Origin: Trichomonas vaginalis G3
Lineage: Eukaryota; Parabasalia; Trichomonadida; Trichomonadidae
Reading direction: 5' to 3'
DNA length: 64,000 bases
Assembly (NCBI RefSeq): GCF_026262505.1
Contig: NC_067207.1
Span: 22,474,082 to 22,538,081, forward strand
Shown: positions 49,501 to 60,096 of the stretch, one piece after another
Position numbering within the stretch: position 1 is the first letter of the stretch
How the letters are laid out: each line of letters begins with the position of its first letter
The notes under the pieces: model-generated
What the model saw: only the letters and a program-made list of their open reading frames with translations
Database searches by the model: none
Told to the model about the DNA's origin: nothing
Translations under genes and position numbers: made by a program

Positions 49501-51500
49501 AAGCCATTGTGAATGGAATAGACATGAAATAGAGTGCTGTGACATCAGCTCTGTCGACAAGTTGTTGAACAGACTGTGACAAAGCAATTGCACGTGTTGT
49601 GAATGAAATGATCGAGCAGACAAAAGCTTCTGCATTGGCAAAGTTCATCAATGATGCTAATTGGCTGGCCATTGATGGTAATCTTGTGTTTGCCTTTGCA
49701 AGAGCTGTTGAAGCGATCTTGAAGAGTGGGAATGATGGGGATTCAGCGTTTCTGTTGGAGAGATCAATGAACTGCTGTCCTGGCTGTGCGAAATTGTTCA
49801 ATTGGTTGATTAATTTGACAATTCCATCAGCTTCAAATGACTGAAGAACAGGAGCAGAGCCCATGATTGTCTGGATTGTCTTGACAGCTTCTGTTGTGCT
49901 GGCAATGTACTGCTGCATTGACATTGTCTGGAAAATACCCATCGGGAAGGACAAAATTCCTTGGACAGTGTCCGCTCTTAAGTGAACTGTTGCAGATGTG
50001 GTAAGATAGAACTGGAGTAACCAGTTGGCGTATCTGTTACCTGCATGGGTGAGCTTCTCGCAGTGTTGCTGCATCTGGACTTTGATGTCTGGTTCAGTGC
50101 ATGTTGATGCAAGTTTTGATAATGGAGATGGAAGGGAACCAAGCGCATCGAAGAAGAGCTGCTGCTGGTTAACGAAGTTTGGATCGGTTGGAATGAAGTC
50201 CAAAATGGTCTTCGATGTCTGAAGAACGTAATTAATCTCGCCAAGGTATTCATCGTTGAAGTATTCAAGGTTTGCATCGATAATGTTGATGAGTTGAAGC
50301 ATTGCTTGACGTGACTCTGTGAATATGGACTTTGTGATGTCTGTAATCTTGAGGGCAAGAGTATTAAGAAGATCTTCAGCTTCTGTAAGGGATGGGAAGA
50401 CGTAGCTTGCGAATCTTGCAATAGAAGCAATAACCTGGGCAGTCATTTCTGGATTCGAGGCACAAATACTTGTCATTGCGATAAGTGATGTGACAACATC
50501 CATATTCTGACCGTAACCGAATGGAGCGAAGAACTGGGCAAGGAGACTTGACTGCTTAAGCATTTCTTCGAGCGACTTGTTCTGAAGGAACGCTCCGGTA
50601 AAGTTCTTAATTACATCTGTAAGTTCTTTAAGCTTAAGCTTAACGACAAATAAGTTGAGAGTTTGTGCGAATGATACAATTGCCTTTGTGATGTCTGTGA
50701 ACTCGACGGTGTTGTTCAATGGTTGTTGGAAAGCAGCAACAAATTTATAAAGTGGGAAAATGAAGGTTCCGAGGATTTGTGTGATATCGGCGGTAACCTT
50801 TGCCATATCGGATGAATGCTCGGCGATTGTGCCGCAAACGTTGAAGACTTGTTGACCCCATTTCATAAAAGCGTCGGCCTGGGCTTTGATATTTTCTACG
50901 GTAGATAAGAAAATGAGGTTAACAGCAAGCTGGTCGAAAGCGACATAAAAAAGCAGCTAAAGCGTGGTAAAGTTCGAGTTTGGAATTATCGAGTTTTGGT
51001 GCTTTTGGAGCTTGTTGTTGCTCGTAAATTGTAAGATTCTGAACGATGGCGTTTGCATGATTCTCAACCCAGCTGACAGATTTCTGAACGTCCTGAAGAA
51101 TCTGAGCAACGGATGGGGCAGAGCTTCCTCCAAGGGTTACCATTGTCTTTTCGAGAGTTAAGAAATAATCTTTTGCTTCATTAATACCTTTGATGATCTT
51201 ATTTGCTTGTGGTAACTTCGGCTCGACCTTTTCGGCATATTGAAGTAATACTCCCCAAAGAGCTTGGATTTTTTGATAACTCGAATAAATAATAGGCTGG
51301 CCACCAGATGGTGTATATGGAATGTGATCTTGAATAACTTTAAGGAGTTGTGGAATATAAGATGCCAAAATGAGAGTTCTATTCGCTGTAAAACCATATG
51401 GAGACAGCACGAAAGAGACAGTATCTCTCGTAACTAAGTCCTCTGGCTTTGTTAATTTGAATTTGGATAAGGAGGTAATAAACTGAGTGTATCCTCTCAT
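46520..51500 (-). CDS. Talin-like helical-rod protein with I/LWEQ actin-binding end; one frameshift
   Basis: The protein is built of helical bundles rich in Ala, Leu and Ile, as in a talin rod. The C-terminal part (EFKVIAAARIIKGAVASLVA near 46790-46850, then MQVKIVARHTDAIIAMAEKI) matches the I/LWEQ (THATCH) actin-binding module of talin, HIP1R and Sla2. No FERM or ANTH domain is present at the N-terminus. The first part (MRGYTQFITSLSKFKLTKPE, start 51500) and the 1448-codon remainder (first ATG at 50866) are in different frames. A run of six A at 50947-50952 in place of five would explain it, giving one protein of about 1658 residues (LYHALAAF followed by YVAFDQLAVNLIFL). It could be a real break or a consensus error. 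Confidence 0.7.
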
Positions 51501-52294
51501 CCACAGATATTTTTATTTCTTCTTTTCTCATAAATTTTGAATCGAAAACGATTAACTTTTGTCTCAAAGTGAAGTGATTATATCCCATAATTCTTGATGG
51601 GATTATTCTATGATAATAGACTATCATAATTCGGAAAATGTAAAATGATATTTTTTTGATCAGCCTAGGAAATTTTACGTCTCACTCATGATTGGAGCAG
51701 TGTTTTAATTTATATCGAAGCAAACTATTTAATTCCAAGACTTGGCTTTGCATCCACGAGTGCAAGGATATGGTCGTCTGGTTTTAAAAAATCATGACTT
51801 ATGATTGATTTCATAATCCCTTTAAGCATAACCATACATTTTTTACCTTTTAACAAATGCATGGATGATGTGAAATATATACTTTTGATGTGAAAGACTA
51901 ATTCTTATTATTCAAGATTTTTTGATTGAAATTATTTCCTAAATATCTGCGATAATAGGGTTATTAGTTGAAAAAAAATAAAATACTAAATACATACTGC
52001 ACTTCTTGTATTTGCCCAATAAGAAAGGTCCCATAAAAAGTGGTTATCCCTGAAAAGTTGTCAAACCGCTATTTATCGAAATGATTTTATTGTATTTTAA
52101 GATCAAAATTATTTTTAGAACAATATTTTTATATTTTTTATTTGAGATCATATTGAAAATTTTAATTGTAATCCAATCAATAAATTTCATTAAAGATAAT
52201 ATATACATCTAATCAAATATTTAAAATTATCATAAAATTAGTATTTCTCATTTTTTTAATTTTAATTATTCGAGGAAATTATTTTGAGTAGGGT
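51501..52294. other. Intergenic spacer, nothing supported
   Basis: A/T-rich spacer upstream of the talin-like gene, up to the left end of the next transposon. No gene or repeat seen. Confidence 0.6.
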
Positions 52295-52433
52295 AATTTT
52301 AGCTAAAAGTGACACGCCTGTAAAAGTGACACACTCGTGAAGGGTGTGATTACCGATCGGTAATTTCGACAGTTTAGAATTTAAAATTTTTTATGGAACT
52401 GTTGCGAGTTTCATAAAGAATTTAAGGAATATA

Positions 52434-52562
52434 AGCAAAGATTTGAATCAAAATCTTAGACCTAAGCCGCTCGATTCGCTCGCGGCTTCCGCGAATTACA
52501 GATCAGCAAAGATTTGAATCAAAATCTTCGAACTAAGCCGATCGCTTCGCTCGCGGCTTTCT
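52434..52562. repeat. Twin ~65-base repeat with GC-rich hairpin
   Basis: AAAGATTTGAATCAAAATCT followed by a hairpin of the type AAGCCG...GCTCGCGGCTT occurs twice (52437-52490 and 52510-52560) with a few differences. These are the only GC-rich words in a 2 kb A/T-rich region and lie about 140 bases inside the transposon's left end. Confidence 0.8.
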
Positions 52563-52569
52563 TTATTAT

Positions 52570-54125
52570 TTTAAATTTGCATATTTCCATCAAAAGTTCA
52601 TAAGGTAAAAAATTTCGTTTATATTATTGCAAAATAAAATCTTCATTATCAAAATAATATTAAATAATAATATAATATAATTTATAAACAACTATTATTT
52701 AATAAAGTTTAATTGCCAAGGTTCATCTAATTTTTTGATTTTTAATGTTTTATGAATTTTATTTATTATGTATATATCTAATGAAGATTATATATGTAGA
52801 AGATAAGTACCTTAATATGTACGTAAAGTAGTAAGTTTTGACAATGAAATAAGCTCTGTGACCATGTAAATATATATCTATGCAAAACGAGAGGTTATGC
52901 CATAATTTTTTTAGTTATCAAATTTTCCTTTTTTGAGAGAAGTCTCTCAATAATTTGAGAAGAATCTTTGATATAAAGAGATACACATTTGTAGAACGAA
53001 GTAAGTGTTTTCCAAACATTTTATATGTTCATCCTGTATAACAATATAAAGCTGCATAGTGCCATCTTGTGCGTTTGCTATTTTATGCACTTTTCATTGA
53101 GATAATCCCTCTTCTCGGGTGATTTTAACAGTCAACTCAATTTTAAAATAAAGATTTCATCAAAATGATTTCGAAATTCGGATATTGATTATATAAATAG
53201 CACTGTTAACATATTTTGGATGAGTAAAAAATACCTTGTTTTGTATGCATTTAGTACACCTTTATTTTTGATTAAAACTATAAAATTTTTATTCCTTATA
53301 TAATAAATAGTATATGTTACATAAACATGAAATTCAATAGCATTCAATTTTGGATTTTTTAGATTTGGTAAATTTTAGAAGAAATAAAATCAGCAATCAA
53401 AATAAAGAAACTTTTTTGTATCTTCTATGATTACCTTTTGGTACTAAATTTTGCATTAATAAGTAAATTATCTGTATTATTCTGTGAGCACAAGCCCTCA
53501 GTTATGCTGGTAGTGAATGATGAATCGTCATTTTGCGAAGAGAACGCGATTATTAAGGTAATTTTGAGAATTGTCTTGAATTATTTAAAATTAAAGTTAA
53601 TTGAATAGGTAGGATAACTAGCCTTTGCTAAATTTGTATAATTTGACCTTATTCTAGTTGGATCTGAGAATATTTTGCTGAAATAATAAATTATATCGCC
53701 GATTTATGAAAATTTCTCTGATGGGACCGACTCGCTGAAACGTATTAGTGTTAATGGTAACTTGTCTGAATTTTCAAATTTTTTTCGAAATCCAAAAAAT
53801 CACAAACAAAAGCATCAAAATTAGATTTGCATTTAAGGTTTTCATTTTTTTTGGAAAATAAAAATATTTTTCCCCAATAAAGTTTATTTTTACTTTTGAG
53901 AGGAATAGAAACGTTATTTTGGAATTTTGAAACGACAGAAATGTTCCATTTTTAATGTAGATTCTAAAATGGGGTCAAATTTTTGATTGAACCGTTATCC
54001 ATTGAAAAACCTCGATTTTAAAATGTTATTCCAAAATATTCATCTAATGATATAGTATATATTTATTAATTATTACTTTTTATTCAATTTTCACTTTTGG
54101 CGGGATTTCATTTTTTTGTTGTTGT
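52570..54125. other. Transposon left arm, no gene seen
   Basis: About 1.5 kb of A/T-rich sequence between the left subterminal repeats and the transposase. No open frame of note. It may hold regulatory sequence or be non-functional filler. Confidence 0.5.
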
Positions 54126-55418
54126 ATGGGCCATATTGTTCACCCAAAACGGAAAACAAAGGCAATGCATAACATTTTACTCCACGAACGTCGTCGACTC
54201 TCAGCGCGACAGATGCTTGGTGCTTGCATAATGACCGGAATGCCATATACAAAAGGTGCTCGCTTTCTTTCTCTTTGTGGAACTAAGCCCCCTGTGAAGA
54301 GTGGTGTCATGAGACAACAGAGATTTTGTGACGATAAGATTAGAAGACTTAAAAGTATTTCCCTAATGCTGTCGAGAAAGTCCTTCAGTGGTTACTTATC
54401 CATTGATGCAAGATGGACGCACAGGCGAAACTCGCCAAGTTGTACAGTAACTGCGCTCGATGCTGTCACAAAAAGAGTTCTTGCATGCGTGAACATCAAC
54501 CATATTGGTGGAAACAGACAGCATGCTCAGTATTCCGGAGCTTCCAACAATATGGAAAGTGCTGGAACTCGAATCATCTTGAAGCAATTAAAGAAATACA
54601 ATATCTTGAAAGATGTTAAAGAGATTATTAAAGACCGAGATAACAAAAGTGTCTCTGTCTTTAAAGAATTTGGCGTCTCTCATCTTGAAAGATTCGATCC
54701 AGGTCATGTATCAAAAAATATCTCAAAAGATTTTACAAAGTTCTCAGCTTCTCATAAGACAGTTGAAGTTTTCAACGACAAGACTCAGAAGATTGAAAAA
54801 ATAGAGAGACCTTTCTGGGGTCTGAATGCAAGCCTAAGTATGTGGCTTTGGTCATGTTTTGCCGAAGAAAATATTGACAAACGTACGAAAATGTGGGAGA
54901 ATTGTGTCTACCATTACGTAGGCAATCATTCTTTTTGCGAACCGCACAATTACAAATGCTTTGAATGGCAAAAAGGTGTCAATTCGATCCAACTTCAATT
55001 CATGCTCTATGACTGGGTTCACAAATGGACACCCATAGTTTCCAAAGTTTCTTCCATTGGATCTACCTGCATGAATGAAGCGTTTAACTCCAAAATTGCA
55101 TGCTATTTGGACAAATCAAGAGCCTGGAAGAACATTAACATTAGAGTTAACGTTGCAATCTTAGAATGGAATGATCCAGAGCATTTTCTCGGAGATATAC
55201 AAAAAGCATTACATCTTCCCCCACTTCCAGAAGATTGTGTCAAATCATTTGAAGAGAATTGTTACTCCAAAATGATATTGAAACAAAAAACTGTTACAAA
55301 AGGTTCTAAAAAACAGAACAAATACAAAAAATCCATTCAGAGTGTACCAGGAGGAGATTATCAAGTTTTCAAGTCCGAATGGGAATCAGAAGACGAAGAC
55401 ATTGATGACTTTGATTAA
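54126..55418 (+). CDS. DDE transposase, Kolobok/Mutator-like, 430 aa
   Basis: Would cut and paste the surrounding element. Candidate catalytic residues: Asp94 in YLSIDARWTH, Asp170 or Asp172 in EIIKDRDNKS, Glu318 in STCMNEAFNS. Between the second Asp and the Glu lies a long insertion carrying C-x-x-H (CEPH, residues 271-274), a mark shared by Mutator, hAT and Kolobok transposases. The segments SGASNNMESAGTRIILKQLK and LERFDPGHVSKNISKDF parallel Kolobok transposases (S-x-x-M-E-x-x-G, D-V-W-H-V-x-K). No DNA-binding zinc finger is obvious in the basic N-terminus (HPKRKTKAMH). Frame uninterrupted from ATG to stop. The superfamily is not settled. Confidence 0.72.
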   Translation: MGHIVHPKRKTKAMHNILLHERRRLSARQMLGACIMTGMPYTKGARFLSLCGTKPPVKSGVMRQQRFCDDKIRRLKSISLMLSRKSFSGYLSIDARWTHRRNSPSCTVTALDAVTKRVLACVNINHIGGNRQHAQYSGASNNMESAGTRIILKQLKKYNILKDVKEIIKDRDNKSVSVFKEFGVSHLERFDPGHVSKNISKDFTKFSASHKTVEVFNDKTQKIEKIERPFWGLNASLSMWLWSCFAEENIDKRTKMWENCVYHYVGNHSFCEPHNYKCFEWQKGVNSIQLQFMLYDWVHKWTPIVSKVSSIGSTCMNEAFNSKIACYLDKSRAWKNINIRVNVAILEWNDPEHFLGDIQKALHLPPLPEDCVKSFEENCYSKMILKQKTVTKGSKKQNKYKKSIQSVPGGDYQVFKSEWESEDEDIDDFD

Positions 55419-55929
55419 CGAAAATTACATTTTATTTATTGTTTTTGTTTTTAATTAAATTATTATTATGCTCATTTTCTTATTTTGATTTTTTCTCATT
55501 ATGATATAAATAATTTATTAATGCATTTATCCAATAATTATGCTATGATATTTTTATGCCTTATTTCATTTCTCTTATATTTGATAATCTGGTAAAATAT
55601 AGTTCAGACTATAATCATTTTAGATTATTGATATATTTATATAGGTTAGAATAAAATTAGTTTCATTTTCTACTTTGATTTTGAATTAATAATTTATAAT
55701 ATCAAATATTATGGCGTAACCTCTCCTTTAAAATATATATATATATAGGCCTATAGAGTTTATTGGCACTCTCAAAACTCTAGAATTTTGAGTTTACTAT
55801 ACCCTTAATATGTACGTAAATTTTAATGAAATTTATACAACATTATAAAAATTTATGAATAAAAACTTGATATAAAATAACATTTTTATTTTTACTAAGA
55901 AAAAAAAGGTTTTTGATAATAAATTTATT
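55419..55929. other. Transposon right arm, no gene seen
   Basis: A/T-rich sequence after the transposase stop with a short AT dinucleotide run (55731-55746). No coding feature. Confidence 0.5.
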
Positions 55930-56280
55930 TTATTTCGAAAAAGTAACAATAATCGTAAAAGGGTATTGATGGGCTTGCTAAAGTAACTAATTTTAGCTGT
56001 CAAATACTTTTGTATTTTGAAGTAAATTAGTATAAATTTGCTTTTACTTTTATTTCGAAAAAGTAACAATAATCGTAAAAGGGTATTGATAGGCTTGCTA
56101 AAGTAACTAATTTTAGCTGTCAAATACTTTTGTATTTTGAAGTAAATTAGTATAAATTTGCTTTTACTTTTATTTCGAAAAAGTAACAATAATCGTAAAA
56201 GGGTATTGATAGGCTTGCTAAAGTAACTAATTTTAGCTGTCAAATACTTTTGTATTTTGAAGTAAATTAGTATAAATTTG
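55930..56280. repeat. 120-base tandem repeat, nearly three copies
   Basis: The unit starting TTTATTTCGAAAAAGTAACA repeats with an exact 120-base period and almost no differences (one G/A change seen between copies). Each unit contains AATTTTAGCTGTCAAA, whose first ten bases equal the element's terminal AATTTTAGCT, so it may be an internal transposase-binding region. Confidence 0.92.
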
Positions 56281-56321
56281 ATATTATTTTAACTCCCTTT
56301 GAAAACCTCAATTTTCCATAC

Positions 56322-56383
56322 AGAGGGAACGGGAATAGCATCCAATATTCCCTGAGAATGGTTGCGCATTCTCAGTTCCCTCT
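56322..56383. repeat. Palindromic three-way junction
   Basis: Outer stem 56322-56330 with 56375-56383 (9 bp) encloses two hairpins set end to end: 56331-56337 with 56346-56352 (7 bp) and 56353-56360 with 56367-56374 (8 bp). There is no unpaired base at the junction. It lies about 60-120 bases inside the transposon's right end. Confidence 0.9.
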
Positions 56384-56460
56384 ATATTTCGAACGAAGCT
56401 CTCATCGGTCTTTTTTTTAATACTAAACGTTTTTTTCCCTGTCACTTTTAGCTAAAATTT

Positions 56461-57167
56461 GGGTTTGCCATTATTTTTTCGGGAGGGCAATTAACTATCG
56501 ATTTTTAGATCTATTTATTGTGAGACAATTGATGATTAAAATCGCTTCAGTAAAGATATATCAATTTATATCATAACTTATTCATATTTAACTGATATGT
56601 ATATCATCTAACCATTTCAAACCAAAGAGATAATAGGTTTGTAACAAATGATACCGATAATAAAAGATTATTATTAGCAAATCTATGATATGTACATGCA
56701 ATTTTCATTTATTATTATGCCACTTAGATCTTAAATATTGTTTGATATATTAGATTTTTTCGAACTTATTAATTGATTTCTCAAATAAAATTGCTGATAA
56801 TCATTTTGCCCAACGTTACTCTGAACATCAAAGAATATCAGCAGAAATTTCTCATATGTAAATTGCCATAAAATTAAAAAAAGTATATCAATAAGAAGTT
56901 TATGCTCTATCATTTGTGCACATTGTAACACTGTTGTTTCTTTTTACTTCCTGATACTCAATTCTCAATACAAACATCAGAATTCTGCTATAGTCTTGTT
57001 CATCAATGAGCCTTAATTTACTAATTGTTCTCAATTTCATTTTATTATTTATAATGCACTTGTTTATTCCTCCTTCATGAATAATTTAATCTCTCACAGA
57101 CTATGGTTACTAGAAAGGTTCCATAAAAAGAACATGAAGAGTGGTTTTACAAGCAGATCCATATGAA
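56461..57167. other. Intergenic spacer, nothing supported
   Basis: A/T-rich spacer between the transposon and the BspA-like array. No gene seen. Confidence 0.55.
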
Positions 57168-58143
57168 TTATCTCTTTAACATTAAAATATAAAATAATAA
57201 AGATGATTGAAAAGAGAAATATTGAGCACATAATGCCAAATATTTGTATTCAGAGATCGTGATTGTAGTATAGCCTGTGAAATCTTCAACAACAAAACGA
57301 TTATAACTGAGCGCTTTGAAGTTGGAAGATGATATCTTGGATACAGATTTAGGATATATGATCGTGCTTATATTTGTGTTCATTTTGAGTATTTCATCTT
57401 GATATTCGTATCTATTATTCTCATTAGTCGATGATATAACAACTGTTCTATTTTCTTTGTAATATGTTGCATATAAACTTGAATTCGTATAAATAATATC
57501 TTTTTTCTGAACTGCTGAATTATAAAATCCGAATCCATATGGATCATACCATGCTATTTCTTTTGTTGAATTTTCTTTTCGATAAATTGTTATAGATTTA
57601 ATTGATTTTGGCTCATATAACAAACCTGTAATAGATTGGACTGTCTGCGGTATATATAAATGCTCAACATTTTGCAAACAACCTGTTGCACCTGGAAGTA
57701 TTGAAGTTACCCCTATGGTATCGTTAATATTTTAGACTGGTAATTTGGTGGCACATTTACCAATTTCGTCATATCTTTTGAGTACAAAATTCCGTCTTTT
57801 ACTTGAAAATTCGCTTGATTCTCATCAATTGAGTATTTTCTAATTTATTATTAAACTCAAGAGGTCCTCTGTGATGAAACGTAGTAAGGTGAAATGGAAT
57901 GTGAATTTCAGTAATTTGAGATTTTGAGATGATGTTATTACCAAACTCTTCAACTGAATCAGGAAATTCAATTGTTTCCAATTTGTAATAATCCATAAAT
58001 GCTGAATCTTCAATTTTTTTAACCGGACCATGGATTTTAATATGAACCGCATCAATTTTATGCTCCCATTGGTTACTATCAATAGAATTTGCACTAGTAG
58101 TGATTGTAAGTGTTTTGGTTGGCTCATCCCAATCATATCCCGT
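57168..58143 (-). pseudogene. BspA-like leucine-rich-repeat cassette, type A, copy 1 (frameshifted)
   Basis: Same gene type as 60097-61074, but with two one-base deletions relative to it, near 57708 and 57838, so the frame breaks twice. The protein pattern is that of BspA/TpLRR repeats (IEFPDSVEEFGNNIISKSQI, then VEHLYIPQTVQSITGLLY). These are surface proteins of trichomonads thought to bind host cells or matrix. Its C-terminus (DFTGYTTITISEYKYLALC) differs from all other copies. The frame opens right after a TGA at the segment GYDWDEPTKTLTIT, without an ATG or signal peptide. Confidence 0.8.
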
Positions 58144-58509
58144 TCAAAAATGTATGAGTTAAATTAGGAAAAAATTGAAAAAATTTGAATGATAACTATA
58201 TATTTCTACTTTTGTTCTAAAATAGCATGTAAGTTAGATTGAATCGAAATAGAGCCCTAATAATTCAATGCTGAATAATTCAAAATGAATCCGCGGCAAT
58301 TGAAAATTTGATTGTTAATTTTTTATGCAAATTTTTTCCCCTATTGAATCACAATGATTAATGGAAAATTGCAAAAGAATCAATTTTTATTTCAATTCAA
58401 TATTACTATAATTTCTCTCATTGGAATAGCACTTCTCAATGATATCAGAAAAATCGATGATTACTCACTCAAAACACAGGCTTTTATAATCATTTTTTTT
58501 TTGATGTGA

Positions 58510-59492
58510 TTATAAAATAACATAAAAAATTAATAAAGGAGCGTGTAAAGAGAAATATTGATGACACAGGAATGTGTATTTGAAGTTATAGATAGAAATT
58601 GTAGTGTAGTTTGTGAAATCATCAACTGTGAATTGATTGTGACTAAGAGGTTTGAAAGAAGATGATGATATCTTTGATACAGATTTAGGATATATGATCG
58701 TGTTTATGTTCGTGTTCATTTTAAGTATTTCATCTTGATATTCGTATCTATTACTCTCATTAGTTGATGATATAACAACTGTTCTATTTTCTTTATAATA
58801 TGTTGCATATAAACTTGAATTCGTATAAATAATATCTTTTTTCTGAACTGCTGAATTATAAAATCCGAATCCATATGGGTCAGACCAAGCAATTTCTTCA
58901 TATGGATTTTGCTTTCGATATATTGTTACAGATTTGATAGCTTTAGGTCGAAATAAAAGCGCCGTAATAGATTGGACTGTTTGAGGTATATATAAATGCT
59001 CAACTATTTGTAAGCATTCTGTAGAACCGGAAAGTATTGAAGTTACTCCAAAAGGAACTGTTAGTATTTTAGACTGATAATTTGGAGGAACACATACTAA
59101 TTTCATCATATCTTTAGAGAATAAAATGCCATCTAGTACTTGATAATTCGGTTGATTTTCATCTATTGTATATTTTTCTAGTTTATAATTATGTTCGAGA
59201 GGTTCACTGGTATGGAATACTCTAAGATGATACGGAATGTGAAATTCTCTAATTTGTGAACTTGTGATAATTTATTACCAAATTCTTCAACTGAATCAGG
59301 AAATTCGATTGTTTCAAGTTTAACATAATCAGTAAATGCAAATTCGCCTATCTTTTTAACCGGACCTTGAATTTTAATATGAACTGCTTCTTGTTTTTTC
59401 TCTGATTGAGGTTCTTCAAATGATGCTGAACTTGTGGTAATAGTGAGAGTTTTCGATGACAGATCCCAATCATACTTGTATGCTAATGCATC
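58510..59492 (-). pseudogene. BspA-like cassette, type B, copy 1 (frameshifted)
   Basis: Type B differs from type A in about a quarter of residues but has the same plan: DALAYKYDWDLSSKTLTITT start without an ATG (a TAA lies directly before it), LRR units such as VSKISSSSFKPLSHNQF, and a short hydrophobic end (SLHAPLLIFYVIL). Relative to the copy at 61438-62421 one base is missing near 59268, breaking the frame. The first in-frame ATG downstream of the break gives MMKLVCVPPNYQSKILTVPF. Confidence 0.8.
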
Positions 59493-60096
59493 TTATAAGA
59501 TTAAAAAAAAAATTAGGGTTTTCCTAAAAGACAAAACCGATTATTTACATTCAAACTGCGTATTATTTGGACGTTTAAAAATCTATCGGCGTAAAGTGGA
59601 CAAAAGATGTATTTATTTTTTCTTTTATATATTTTTGCATACGCAATTGTTGCTATACTTTATTAATGGATTTGATTATTTATAATCGTCAACTCCAAAT
59701 AATCGTCAAATTCGAATTTTAAATAATCAGTTTTGCGCTTTTTTTGCACCCCATATAAAAACCAAAAATTGAATATTATATTTTTTAGGATGCGTAATGA
59801 TTGCATAAGAAATCAACACACTCATAAATGATTTTCAAATAATTTTGATGCTAGTATTAATTCAATAAATGAATATCATTGGAATGGTTGTAAGTATCAA
59901 TTCACACTGAAGAAAAACAGAAATGCGCAATAGCGATAGTATTATCATTATGATATAAAATAAAGATATTTCATCAAAAAAATAAAATAATTTATGGAAT
60001 ATTAGATAATATTAGATAATAATCTGCTTTTATCCTACTATATCTATAAAAGTTATAAAGAGGATTTGATTATTAGAAATGCAAAAGGATTCTTTA
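59493..60096. other. Array spacer
   Basis: A/T-rich spacer between cassettes B1 and A2, repeated with few differences at 62422-63028. No gene seen. It contains a GCGTATTATTTGGACG segment and would hold any promoter of the type B cassette. Confidence 0.6.

Larger units (their letters stand above)
52295..56460. mobile_element. 4.2 kb Kolobok/Mutator-like DNA transposon
   Basis: The left end 52295-52314 (AATTTTAGCTAAAAGTGACA) is the exact reverse complement of 56440-56459. A possible 4-base duplication GGGT flanks it (52291-52294 and 56461-56464), if the right end includes one more base. Inside are a second AAAAGTGACAC word at 52323-52333, twin GC-rich hairpins (52434-52560), the transposase gene (54126-55418), a triple 120-base repeat (55930-56280) and a three-way-junction palindrome (56322-56383). 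The uninterrupted transposase suggests recent activity. Confidence 0.78.

Noticed and set aside
57840-58136. 98-codon frame beginning MIGMSQPKHL, repeated in each type A cassette
   Set aside because: It is a shifted-frame shadow of the LRR coding frame (GYDWDEPTK...); the LRR pattern is in the other frame.
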